From assembly GCA_029593915.1 (NCBI GenBank), contig CP046147.1, positions 868,001 through 932,000 on the forward strand: 64,000 bases of DNA. Reading direction: 5' to 3'. Shown here piece by piece: positions 42,392 to 51,232 of this stretch (the stretch's first letter is position 1; every line of letters starts with the position of its first letter). The notes under the pieces are model-generated. The model saw nothing but the letters and a program-made list of their open reading frames with translations, was not told the origin of the DNA and ran no database searches. Source of the stretch: Candidatus Lucifugimonas marina. Lineage in GTDB: Bacteria > Chloroflexota > Dehalococcoidia > Lucifugimonadales > Lucifugimonadaceae. The position numbers and the translations under genes are program-made.

Positions 42392-43372
42392 CTAGCCTTC
42401 GATTGCCTTGAGTGACACTTCTAGTGCAGCTTTTCCTTCTGCGAGCGAAGTGATTGGCGTTGTGTTTCTCTCGATGCACTCAAACAGGTGCTCGATTTCA
42501 CTAATGAACATGTTATTGCGTTCGAACGATTCGGATATGTCGGTGACTTCTACGGGTTCTGACTGATCTGGACTGAAAACTTCGATTCGAGATGCGTAGT
42601 AGTCGAATGAAATGCGACCGTGTGTGCCTACGAATTCGGTGGTACGTGCGGGTGGCTGTTGGTAGAAGTCGAGATGGAGGTTCGCGGTGGCTCCGGAATT
42701 GCCCTTGATGAGGATGTCGACGCCATGTTCAGTTTCGAGTTCGAGACTGCTGGCAGTGTTCATGAGGCTTTTAACCGATGCTGGTTCACCAATGAACCAC
42801 AGTGCCATATCTATTTCATGGCTCAGTGTGTTGGCGGGACCACCACCCATAGATCGTTTGGCAGCATAGGTTTCTCGGTAGTCTTCCCACGGATGCCAAC
42901 CGGGTACGTATTCACCCCACTGGCTTCTTACGTGGATTAGGCTCCCGATTTTATTGCTGGAGATGAGTTCTTTTATTCGCTGTAAAAGCGGGTGGAATCT
43001 CATCATGTATCCGACCATGATTTTGATTCCGTTGTCGTTTGATATCTGTTCGAGTTCAGCGATGCCGTCGAGCGAGCTTCCCAATGGTTTCTCGATGAAG
43101 AGATGAGCTCCGTGAGTTGCTGATGTTAATGCGGTTTCCATGTGCAGATGACTCGGGCCGCAAACAAATACAACCGAGGGATTGAATTCGCTCAATGCCT
43201 GATCGAGATCAGTGAATGAAGGATAGTCGGGAAGCTGACTTTCAATCGTTGACTTACCCGATCGGTGGTAAGCGATGTCGGTGAAACCGAGTGATTCCAG
43301 ATTCGCCAAATGTCGCCGACCGATTGAGCCGAGACCAGAAATTAAGATTTTTGTATTGATGGCGTTACGCAT
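42392..43372 (-). CDS. Gfo/Idh/MocA sugar oxidoreductase (PtmF-like)
   Basis: 326 residues: NAD-binding motif ILISGLGSIGRRHL (9-22), VFVCGPSHLHMETAL, the family's EKP signature in HLFIEKPLG (Lys near 94), and a C-terminal alpha/beta domain with GGGPANTLSHEIDMALWF (catalytic His in this region). It oxidises or reduces a sugar or sugar nucleotide. Start overlaps the CMP-sugar synthetase stop by 31 bases; it is followed ten bases later by the PtmA-like SDR. Confidence 0.88.
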   Translation of the reverse strand: MRNAINTKILISGLGSIGRRHLANLESLGFTDIAYHRSGKSTIESQLPDYPSFTDLDQALSEFNPSVVFVCGPSHLHMETALTSATHGAHLFIEKPLGSSLDGIAELEQISNDNGIKIMVGYMMRFHPLLQRIKELISSNKIGSLIHVRSQWGEYVPGWHPWEDYRETYAAKRSMGGGPANTLSHEIDMALWFIGEPASVKSLMNTASSLELETEHGVDILIKGNSGATANLHLDFYQQPPARTTEFVGTHGRISFDYYASRIEVFSPDQSEPVEVTDISESFERNNMFISEIEHLFECIERNTTPITSLAEGKAALEVSLKAIEG

Positions 43373-44073
43373 TCGATTGAAGAGATGACTCGTTCCGCCC
43401 GGATGAACGATTCGAGATGGTCGATATCAACGGCATGTTCAACGTCGACGATGAATGGGCGAATTTCGTTACCGGTCATGGATCCTGATTCGATCACGGC
43501 CGTTCGCATGATGTCGAGCGTGCCCGTTTGCCAATAGACTTCTGGAAGTGCTTGCCGTGGCATGTTGAACGGCTCAGGAACGCCTTCGATGGTCAGCAGA
43601 GGTTCGAGAATGTCGTCACCAATACGCCACATTTTGTAGGGGGTTGCCGGCGAAGGAGTCACGGCTCTAACGCTGTCTGTTTCAGGATTGTCGAGTAGCA
43701 GTTGAACACCTGCATCGACTTGTCCAGGTTGCCTGACCGGACTGGTAGGGCGAAGCTGAACAATGATGTCGGGTCGGTAGTTTTCGCGCTGCTTCAGTTG
43801 GTCTATCAGGTGCTGGAACGCGTCGATGTCTGGGCTTTCGTCTCCGGCAAGTTCGGCAGGGCGTAAGAACGGAACTTCAGCCCCGTATGTGAGTGCTATA
43901 TCGGCGATCTCTTGTGAATCGGTCGAGCAGATAACGCGATTGACCAGGGTTGCTTGCAGGCCGGCGGCGATGCTGTACGTGACGAGCGGGTGACCGGCGA
44001 GTGGGCGCGTGTTCTTGCCGGGAAGGCCTTTGCTTCCGCCTCGGGCAGGGATTATTGCGAGTACTTCAGGCAT
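43342..44073 (-). CDS. CMP-sugar synthetase (NeuA/PtmB-like cytidylyltransferase)
   Basis: 243 residues. LAIIPARGGSKGLPGKNTRPLAG (5-27) is the CTP-binding signature of acylneuraminate cytidylyltransferases; VICSTDSQEIADIA, VQLRPTSPVRQPGQVDAG and VYWQTGTLDIMR also match. It makes a CMP-activated nine-carbon or Kdo-like acid sugar from CTP. No NeuB/LegI condensing enzyme or NeuC-type epimerase is in the window, so the sugar acid must come from elsewhere or the substrate differs. Confidence 0.9.
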   Translation of the reverse strand: MPEVLAIIPARGGSKGLPGKNTRPLAGHPLVTYSIAAGLQATLVNRVICSTDSQEIADIALTYGAEVPFLRPAELAGDESPDIDAFQHLIDQLKQRENYRPDIIVQLRPTSPVRQPGQVDAGVQLLLDNPETDSVRAVTPSPATPYKMWRIGDDILEPLLTIEGVPEPFNMPRQALPEVYWQTGTLDIMRTAVIESGSMTGNEIRPFIVDVEHAVDIDHLESFIRAERVISSIECVTPSIQKS

Positions 44074-44079
44074 GACTGT

Positions 44080-45282
44080 TTACTGCTTGCTCCAGAGTTC
44101 ATCGTACATTTTCAGATATGCACCGACGACGCGTCGATGATCGAATTCGTTGTTTGCTCGTTCTAGCGATGCTTCGCCGTAACGTATTGCTTTGATTGGA
44201 TCATCGGCGAGTTCTTCTACGGCATTGGCCAAAGCGACTGAATCACGCGTTGGAATAAGGGTTCCATTCACTCCATGGGAGATAGCTTCTCTAACGCCGG
44301 GCATATCAGTCCCGATAAGCGGAAGACCAGTGGCTGCTGCTTCGAGAAGTGTTCTTGGAAGTCCTTCCCGGTAAAAAGTAGGAGCAGCAACGGTGCTGGC
44401 TGCAGCCATAAGGCGTGGCACATCTTCGCGTCGACCAGTGAAAATAACATCGCCTTCCCGTTTCCACTCGGCTAGCGTTGATTCTGAGACGGATCGCCGG
44501 TTCCCGGGATCGGGCGCACCAACCATCACGAAAACGATGTCTTTTCTCTTTTTATTCAGGCGCCGCGCCGCTTCTACGAATTCGACTAACCCTTTGTCGA
44601 GTTGTAGTCGACCCACGAACATGGCGACGAAGGCATCTTCAGGGATTCCTAGCGATTTGCGGATTTCTTGTGATTCAGGTGAAGTGCGAGAGTTTGGACT
44701 GTATTCAGCAACGTCGATTCCCGATCCACCGGGAATGAGTCGACCTTTCGAATTTGATAGACCGTTGCGGGAACGTAGCAGCTCCATGTCGTCGGGATTT
44801 TGAAAGGCCACCTCTTTTGCTAATCGATTGGCGAATGAATACATACCAAGATTCATTCGCTTACCGATTTTCGAACCCAGTCCCGTGCGTTCAACGAATG
44901 TGTAGCCAAGCCCAGTGACGGTCGAAACTGTCAGTGGAACTCCAGCTAATTTTGCAGCAATAGGAGCGTAGATATTTGGCTTCGTATGGAAGTTTTGGAC
45001 GATGTCGGGCTTGATGCGCCTGAGGATATTTCGGAGTCCAAATACCGAGCCGAATTCAGAAAATATGTTGCGACCGCTTCGCGAGAGTTTCCATTCGACG
45101 AACTCTGCACCGCCTGCCTCGATTCGGTCATTCCATGCTCCACTGGCTACAACGGCGTAGACCTTAAAACCATTCTCGTTGAGTAGCTTGACCCACGGCA
45201 TACGAAGTCGATAAAAAATCTCGTTCTGGTTCACGACGAGAGCTATCGAAGCAGGTTTTTGTGTTTTGCGTTGATTTGGCAA
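44080..45282 (-). CDS. GT4-family glycosyltransferase
   Basis: 400 residues, GT-B fold. N-terminal acceptor domain (SIALVVNQNEIFYRLRMPW), the donor domain opens with FVAMFVGRLQLDKGLVEFVEAARRL and carries the EX7E motif in YREGLPRTLLEAAATG. It resembles the capsular/WbpX-like retaining transferases (PglA/WcaL group) using NDP-sugars on the cytoplasmic side. Six bases before the CMP-sugar synthetase gene in the operon. Confidence 0.9.
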   Translation of the reverse strand: MPNQRKTQKPASIALVVNQNEIFYRLRMPWVKLLNENGFKVYAVVASGAWNDRIEAGGAEFVEWKLSRSGRNIFSEFGSVFGLRNILRRIKPDIVQNFHTKPNIYAPIAAKLAGVPLTVSTVTGLGYTFVERTGLGSKIGKRMNLGMYSFANRLAKEVAFQNPDDMELLRSRNGLSNSKGRLIPGGSGIDVAEYSPNSRTSPESQEIRKSLGIPEDAFVAMFVGRLQLDKGLVEFVEAARRLNKKRKDIVFVMVGAPDPGNRRSVSESTLAEWKREGDVIFTGRREDVPRLMAAASTVAAPTFYREGLPRTLLEAAATGLPLIGTDMPGVREAISHGVNGTLIPTRDSVALANAVEELADDPIKAIRYGEASLERANNEFDHRRVVGAYLKMYDELWSKQ

Positions 45283-45306
45283 AATTCTGGTAGGTGGGGA
45301 GTCGAG

Positions 45307-46071
45307 TTACGCCTTGCGAACGAGACCTATCGGCGATTCTTTGCTTTGACCAATGATCGTTGGTTCCCGGTTCCATGTGCTGGCGGCGTCATGAAGCGCG
45401 TCGTTACTCACATCATCGGAAACGAGAATGCCGCCATCATTTATAAACGGCCAGGCGGTTTGATACTCACGTAGTTGATTGGAATAGGAGTGGCGCGAGT
45501 CGTGCTGGAATATGTCGATGCTGCCAAGCTCACTTAGCGCTAATGGCAAAAGTTTTTGAGATGGGCCTGTTCGTAAATCCCATCGATGCCGAAGTTCATT
45601 TGGCACCAGATATCCTACCTCTGGTAGAAGTTCAGAATTGGGTGTGGGCAAATCGATGCTAACGAGCCGACCAGAGCCGTTTTCGTCCATAGCTCGCAGG
45701 ATGGTCCACGAGCTGACACCTGCACCAACACCTGTTTCGACCACGACTTCCGGTTTGAGTAGTTTGATGAGGGCATACGTGGTGGCGGCTAGTTCTGATG
45801 TTGCCGACCATTTGATCGTCATTCCGGGATCTTTATTTTCGGCAACCAGGAATTCAGGAAGGTTTTCTAGTTGCTCATTCACCTGAGATATATCGATGCT
45901 GAGTGCCTGAGCAACGCCATCGGCTACAGGAAGTTGGCGGTCACTGTAGTAGCTGAGGTGGTTTCTGTGTCGAGGCGTTGTGATGCGATCGTCAATAAAC
46001 TCGGCGGCCCATCTTGTTGCCATGCCGGGGGTTTTGAAGAATCGCGCTGTTCGGAGTAAGGCTGAAAGCAT
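45307..46071 (-). CDS. Class I SAM methyltransferase (Methyltransf_24-like)
   Basis: 254 residues from ATG 46069-46071, which shares a base with the stop of the preceding transferase gene (TAATG); the longer frame is not needed. EVVVETGVGAGVSSWTILRAM (AdoMet motif, about 114-134), LVSIDLPTP, IDIFQHDSRHSYSNQLREYQTAWPFINDGGILVSDDV fit the Methyltransf_24 family found in polysaccharide and secondary-metabolite loci. It probably methylates a glycan or its carrier. Confidence 0.82.
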   Translation of the reverse strand: MLSALLRTARFFKTPGMATRWAAEFIDDRITTPRHRNHLSYYSDRQLPVADGVAQALSIDISQVNEQLENLPEFLVAENKDPGMTIKWSATSELAATTYALIKLLKPEVVVETGVGAGVSSWTILRAMDENGSGRLVSIDLPTPNSELLPEVGYLVPNELRHRWDLRTGPSQKLLPLALSELGSIDIFQHDSRHSYSNQLREYQTAWPFINDGGILVSDDVSNDALHDAASTWNREPTIIGQSKESPIGLVRKA

Positions 46072-47243
46072 TATTTGATAGAGCTTCTGGTTGCGGTAGT
46101 GGGCTGAGACGGAGCTTTGAGGTTCGCCCAACGGCTGTACATATTGTCGAGTCGGGCGACGTAGCTTGCTGCTGAGTAGTGCTCTTCGGCATGCTGGCGG
46201 GCGGTTCTCCCGAGACGCTCTTGCAGATCAGTATCGCTTGAAAGACGCAGTATGGCGTCGGCCATTGCCTCGATATTTTTAGATTCGACAAGCAACCCGG
46301 TCTCGTCGTGAATTATCGCTTCAGGTACGCCACCGACTCGTGTGGCGATGACTGGTTTTGAAGCTGCCATTGCTTCATTGGCGACGCGTGGGAAGCCTTC
46401 TGTAAGCGATGGCATTAGGATGCTGTCGGCAGCAGAGAGCACGTCGGGCAGATCTTTTCTCGCGCCTAAAAACGTTATGTTGGATTGTATTCCGAGATCG
46501 GCGGTGAGAGTTTGGAGATACGCTCGTTGCTCTCCTTCGCCAGCAAGTGCCAGATGCAGATTTGAGTTTTCACTGAGCGCCTTAGTGAAGGCTTTGATGC
46601 CGTATTCAGGACCTTTGACCGGGCGAAGTCGACCGACAAATAGAACGAGGTGTTGGTTTTCGGACACGCCGATTTCGTGTCTGATTCTTGTGCGGTTAGT
46701 GGTTCCAGTAAAAGCGTCGAGATCGAGACCTGGGAGGATGACTTCGATTTTGTCCGTGGGGACTCCGAGGTTTTTCGTAATCGCCTTGCCGCCTGTTTTG
46801 GAGTTCACTTCCACAGCGTTTGTTAAGGGATTGGTGAGTTTGGTTGCGAGCTTGCCGATGGTTCCTGCTTGTCCGATGGTTAGCTCGGAGCCAATGATCG
46901 CTGGGATCCCTGCTAAGCGTCCGACGATCCGTCCGAGCACGTTGCCATGAATCAGGTATGTATGAAGAATATCGGGTCGGATTCTTCGTAGCAGAGAGCG
47001 CAATCGGAGGGCGACGGCGATATCTGTCTTTTTGCTTAGACCTAGAGAATGAACTTCAATTCCTAGCTGCCGAAACTGCGATTCCATCTGCATTCGATCC
47101 ATGATCGAAACGAGGATATGTTCGTATTTTGCCGGATCCAACCGAGGGAGACCGAGCAGCATATTGTGCTGCGCACCGCCGACTTCAAGACTCGTCACGA
47201 GGTGCACGATTTTTATGCGTCGTATGTTGGTGGAAGAAGTCAT
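46071..47243 (-). CDS. GT4-family glycosyltransferase
   Basis: 390 residues from ATG 47241-47243, one base past the previous stop. Acceptor-binding glycine motif HLVTSLEVGGAQHNMLLGL (13-31), donor domain LVLFVGRLRPVKGPEYGIKAF, EX7E in MPSLTEGFPRVANEAMAASKPVIATRVGGVPE. The N-terminal GGAQ/GGAE signature is typical of the PelF/WbnK-like group. Adds one sugar in the cytoplasm. Confidence 0.91.
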   Translation of the reverse strand: MTSSTNIRRIKIVHLVTSLEVGGAQHNMLLGLPRLDPAKYEHILVSIMDRMQMESQFRQLGIEVHSLGLSKKTDIAVALRLRSLLRRIRPDILHTYLIHGNVLGRIVGRLAGIPAIIGSELTIGQAGTIGKLATKLTNPLTNAVEVNSKTGGKAITKNLGVPTDKIEVILPGLDLDAFTGTTNRTRIRHEIGVSENQHLVLFVGRLRPVKGPEYGIKAFTKALSENSNLHLALAGEGEQRAYLQTLTADLGIQSNITFLGARKDLPDVLSAADSILMPSLTEGFPRVANEAMAASKPVIATRVGGVPEAIIHDETGLLVESKNIEAMADAILRLSSDTDLQERLGRTARQHAEEHYSAASYVARLDNMYSRWANLKAPSQPTTATRSSIK

Positions 47244-47244
47244 A

Positions 47245-48411
47245 TTAGGCAGGACGCTCGGCCAACTGAGAGAGTGTTTCTCGACCGATCTGCTCAGGTG
47301 AGTATCTATCGACAATTGAGCTACGAAGAACTGCTTCAGTCGCTGCTGAATCGGCAGCTACGTTGTTCAGCATTTTCTGCCACGCCTGCGCAAGACCACT
47401 CGAATCGCCGCGCGCGACAACAGCGGTGGAATCGTTGACGATGACCGGTCCGTCACCGACATCGGTCACTACGCATGGGGTTCCGCATGCGAGAGATTCG
47501 GCAACGGAATTCGGGAAGCCCTCCCCACTGTCGGAGGTCAGAGTCGTGACATCACAGGCTGCCATCAGGTATTCGGGGTTTTTCCGAGGTCCAAGCCAGA
47601 TGATGTGGTCATCTAGCTTTCGTTCGGTGGCGTTTTGTCGGATTCGGGAAGCGTAGGCCGCATAACCTTCAGGGTCTTCGCCGGCGCAGATGAAGCGCAC
47701 GTTTGGATTTCTTTTGACTAGCGCACTGGCAGCTTTGAGGAAAGTTAAGTGGCCCTTCATTGGATGAATTCGAGCGAAGATGCCGATTACTGGCGAGTCG
47801 GGTTGAATTCCTGTTTCAGCTTCGAGTATTTTTCGCGCTTCAGGGTTCGGCCGGAAGCGTTCGATGTCGATAGCGTTTGGGATGTGGGAGAGTTTTGCGT
47901 AGGGGTAGTCGTTGAGTCGATACTCTTCGAGAGCTGCTTGTGAGTTTGTGATTACTCGGTCTGAGAATCTAGAAAGCAGTTTTTCGAGACGCATGGTCCA
48001 TTTCACTCGACTGTTGTAGAGAGTTGGGTCTACGTCGCTGGAGCGGACTCCCCATGCGATGAGCGGACGATTTCGCAACGTACGTGCGACGAGTAGCGCG
48101 AGGTTTGGAAGCGGCATGAAACCGTAGACGGCGTCGTACTGGTTCGATTTGATCAGCTTCCTTAGCTTCAGGAAATATTTGAATTGTCCAACGATCCCTT
48201 GTTCACCTAGATGGTGAAGATTTACGTTCGGAACATCTGCAAGATCGGACTCGAGAGGTCCTCCGCTTGCTTTGACCGCGACGTGGACTTCGGTGCCGAG
48301 GCTCGAAATAGTTTTGGCAATTGAAACGACCTGCCGTTCAGCACCTCCGATGTTGAGCGACCTGATTAGCAGCAGAATTTTTTTCGGCTGTTTCGCTGTG
48401 CTGGTGCTCAT
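47245..48411 (-). CDS. GT4-family glycosyltransferase
   Basis: 388 residues: ILLLIRSLNIGGAERQVVSIAKTI (12-35), VIGIFARIHPMKGHLTFLKAASAL in the donor domain and EX7E in SGEGFPNSVAESLACGTPCVVTDVGD. The signature is that of polysaccharide GT4 enzymes such as WcaL/EpsF. Four-base overlap with the gene before it (ATGA). Confidence 0.91.
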   Translation of the reverse strand: MSTSTAKQPKKILLLIRSLNIGGAERQVVSIAKTISSLGTEVHVAVKASGGPLESDLADVPNVNLHHLGEQGIVGQFKYFLKLRKLIKSNQYDAVYGFMPLPNLALLVARTLRNRPLIAWGVRSSDVDPTLYNSRVKWTMRLEKLLSRFSDRVITNSQAALEEYRLNDYPYAKLSHIPNAIDIERFRPNPEARKILEAETGIQPDSPVIGIFARIHPMKGHLTFLKAASALVKRNPNVRFICAGEDPEGYAAYASRIRQNATERKLDDHIIWLGPRKNPEYLMAACDVTTLTSDSGEGFPNSVAESLACGTPCVVTDVGDGPVIVNDSTAVVARGDSSGLAQAWQKMLNNVAADSAATEAVLRSSIVDRYSPEQIGRETLSQLAERPA

Positions 48412-49484
48412 GCCGATAGCACCTCAGAGAGATGGTTCACGAATAGTTCGCCGGCGTCGGGACCTGAGGTGTGTTCGATGTAACGGTTCTGGCCAGCAGT
48501 GGCGATTTCGATGCGAGATTTCTCGTTTGAAACTGCCCAATCGATTCGTTCTTCGATATCGGTTAAGTCCCAGTCATGAGAAAGGTAAGTGACGTCCTGC
48601 TCGTAAAAATTGGGCCACGTACTTACTTGGTTCATCGACGGTTTTAGAAGCATTCCGCCTGTGAGAAAGACTTCAAAATCTTTGAGTGTGATTTCTCCCC
48701 AACCGAACGGGGAGAGCACGACTTTCGAGTTCGACAGCTCTTTCATATAGCCACGCCGATTGAGCTTGTTTGTATCGAGTCTTTCGGAAAGTATTTTTCG
48801 GATTTGCTCCCGTTGATACCGCACGGTAGCGCGGCTGTAAGTCGATCCGAATCGAGCTGAGAGATCGTTGGTGCGCTTGCTTGATGGGGACTTCAGAGTT
48901 TCAGGATGGCGGAGTAAAAATCGCAGTCCTAGACGCCTGAATAGAGAAATTTTCCAGGGACCGTAAGTTGAGTAATCGGCGAGACCACTGTTCCAGGAAA
49001 CTCCGATTTTTTCGGTGTCTGGCGGGGAGATTGGTTCATCGAGAGCATCGGCGACTTCGTCAGTAATACCGTGAGTGGAGTTGTAGTGATCGGAGATTAT
49101 TCGACCGCCATATATCTTGCTGGTGTAGCGAGATTTATCGGCGATGATTTGCGATTTCAGGTATTGGTCGACCAGCGGGAATACTTGCGATTGAAGAGTG
49201 CCGCTGCTGTCGGTGGTGTCGAACCAAACAATTTTTACGTTTGGGCTTTTGTAACTTGAAATCGTTTCGAGAGTAGCCCCGGAACCGAGTGTGCTCCAAT
49301 CGTCTTTGAACTCTTTTGAGTCGATTGCAAGAACATCGCATTCACCAATGTTTGGAGTGTTTCGATTCACGAATTGAACATCTAACTGGGCTTCTCGAAG
49401 CATGTTCTTGTGGACTACGAACGGGAATAAAAATGCCGACCCGTTCGAAGTCGTGAATCCTGGAGTGAGAACGTGAATTCGCAT
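48408..49484 (-). CDS. Glycosyltransferase-like protein (Glyco_trans_1_2 type)
   Basis: 358 residues without spans. The C-terminal portion SNSKVVLSPFGWGEITLKDFEVFLTGGMLLKPSM and later WAVSNEKSRIEIATAGQNRYIEHTSG match the Glyco_trans_1_2 family (spore-maturation CgeB-like), a divergent GT-B group. The N-terminal half is less clear (MRIHVLTPGFTTSNGSAFLFPFV). Its start shares one base with the stop of the ABC transporter. Likely a sugar transferase; donor unknown. Confidence 0.7.
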   Translation of the reverse strand: MRIHVLTPGFTTSNGSAFLFPFVVHKNMLREAQLDVQFVNRNTPNIGECDVLAIDSKEFKDDWSTLGSGATLETISSYKSPNVKIVWFDTTDSSGTLQSQVFPLVDQYLKSQIIADKSRYTSKIYGGRIISDHYNSTHGITDEVADALDEPISPPDTEKIGVSWNSGLADYSTYGPWKISLFRRLGLRFLLRHPETLKSPSSKRTNDLSARFGSTYSRATVRYQREQIRKILSERLDTNKLNRRGYMKELSNSKVVLSPFGWGEITLKDFEVFLTGGMLLKPSMNQVSTWPNFYEQDVTYLSHDWDLTDIEERIDWAVSNEKSRIEIATAGQNRYIEHTSGPDAGELFVNHLSEVLSA

Positions 49485-51232
49485 TAGAACGACTGCAGTT
49501 TCGCCATGTCAGAGAACAGTCCACCAGCTGCGACTAGCTCGTCGAATGAGCCAGATTCAGCGATTTTGCCGTTCTCGAAAACGAAGATGACGTCGGCGTC
49601 ACGAACCGTCGATAGCCGGTGTGCGATCACTATGATCGTCTTCGTTCCTCGTTGACTACTAATTACGTCGTCGATCTGTTTTTCGAGCATGCTGTCGACG
49701 GAACTTGTGGCTTCATCAAGGATGAGTAATTCTGACTCCCAGTAGAGTTCTCGAGCTATCGAAAGTCGTTGGCGTTCGCCGCCTGAGAGTGAGGTTCCGC
49801 TCTCGCCGAGTTCTGTGTTTGCTGAGTGGCTACGTTGAATTTTATCGAGGCCCGTTTTAGCAATTACCTCGTCTAGTCGCGACTTATCAACCTTGCTGTC
49901 CTGCCAGAGCAGAATGTTTTCTTCGAGCGAGGCATTGAATACGACTGATTCCTGGGTGACGTATCCGACATTCTCTCTGACATTGTCGATATTAATGTCT
50001 TGATAAGACGAGCCACCCATTCTCACGTCACCGGCCGTTGGCTGAAGAAGGGAGGCGAGAATATTGGCAGTGGTCGATTTACCTGAGCCGGACGGACCGA
50101 CAAACGCGACCGTAGATTTTGCTGGGATAGTTAGTGAGACGTTGTCAACAGATGGTGCAGTCTGGCCTTCGTAGGTGTAGCTGACATTTTCGATAGATAT
50201 TCCGCTCGTAAAGTCGGGAGTTAGATTTGCACTAGACCCGAGTTCTCTGTTGGCTTCGAGGTTAGTCCGTAAATCACGATAAATTCTCATGCTGCCATCG
50301 GCCGAAAGGAATTTTCTATATGCCGGTTGGGTCGCAACCAGATTTACAGCAGCTGATCGGAACACGAACAAGAGGAAGAGAATTTCCAGGACATCTCCTC
50401 CTCGGATTTCAGTGAAAAAGTAGATCACCCCGGCGAGGACGAGCACGATAAATGGCTCGAGTCCATATGCTGTTGCGCCTTGAAGGAAAGTTAACTTGCG
50501 GTAAGCAGTTCCGACCCGCTGTGATTCTTTTACTACTCTTCCAAGCACCGGAATAGAGCGGCCGGTTGCTTTGAGATATTTCATGTTGCGGAGCATTTCA
50601 AGGAAGATGCTTTGTTGTTTGTTCGAGCCCGCCGTGAGTTCGAGAGATGCCCGGGAAGTGAGTCGGTTCAGGTAGATCATGATCACTGCGATAGGTGCAA
50701 TTAGGATCGCCAGAAATATCGTCACGACAGGGGCGACTAGCAGAGCGATTCCGATGTAAACGAGGGCTGTTGTAGCCGCGATCATCAGGCTAAGCAGTTG
50801 TGAGAGAGCGTGATTGACTCGTTCGATTTCGACGCTCATCACGTTGCTTAGCACGCCAGAATCTTGCTTGTTCACGTAACTGAATTCGGCGTTTGCGATA
50901 CTCGTGGCGAATCCGACTCGCATGTTCGTAAGGTTTCGCGACAGAATCTGAGACTGGTACCAGGACTGTCCGATCAGGAGTCCGCCACGAACGATGAAAA
51001 AGATGACGAGAACGATGAGTGTGTTCGTGAGATTTGGATCGATCTTAATGAGGTCGAAGCCCCAGTTGATTACCGAAGCCAGTCGAGAATCACTTTGACT
51101 GTCGCCCTGGATGATCGGCAGGATCAGGCTGATGCCGAATCCTTCAACGATGGCGGCTGCTTGCATGACTACTAAAAGAATCAGCAGCTTAGGTCCGACG
51201 AGGTTGTAGAAGAGTTTTGTGTATGCAATCAC
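49484..51232 (-). CDS. ABC exporter/flippase, fused membrane and ATPase domains
   Basis: 582 residues: six spans in the first 300 residues, then an ABC ATPase with Walker A GPSGSGKST (379-387), Q-loop in VTQES, signature LSGGERQ (482-488), Walker B LLILDEA (502-508) and switch His in IVIAHRLS. This half-size design (MsbA/PglK-like) acts as a homodimer. PglK-type proteins flip lipid-linked oligosaccharides; in this locus that is the most likely role, though lipid or peptide export cannot be ruled out. Confidence 0.9.
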   Translation of the reverse strand: MIAYTKLFYNLVGPKLLILLVVMQAAAIVEGFGISLILPIIQGDSQSDSRLASVINWGFDLIKIDPNLTNTLIVLVIFFIVRGGLLIGQSWYQSQILSRNLTNMRVGFATSIANAEFSYVNKQDSGVLSNVMSVEIERVNHALSQLLSLMIAATTALVYIGIALLVAPVVTIFLAILIAPIAVIMIYLNRLTSRASLELTAGSNKQQSIFLEMLRNMKYLKATGRSIPVLGRVVKESQRVGTAYRKLTFLQGATAYGLEPFIVLVLAGVIYFFTEIRGGDVLEILFLLFVFRSAAVNLVATQPAYRKFLSADGSMRIYRDLRTNLEANRELGSSANLTPDFTSGISIENVSYTYEGQTAPSVDNVSLTIPAKSTVAFVGPSGSGKSTTANILASLLQPTAGDVRMGGSSYQDINIDNVRENVGYVTQESVVFNASLEENILLWQDSKVDKSRLDEVIAKTGLDKIQRSHSANTELGESGTSLSGGERQRLSIARELYWESELLILDEATSSVDSMLEKQIDDVISSQRGTKTIIVIAHRLSTVRDADVIFVFENGKIAESGSFDELVAAGGLFSDMAKLQSF

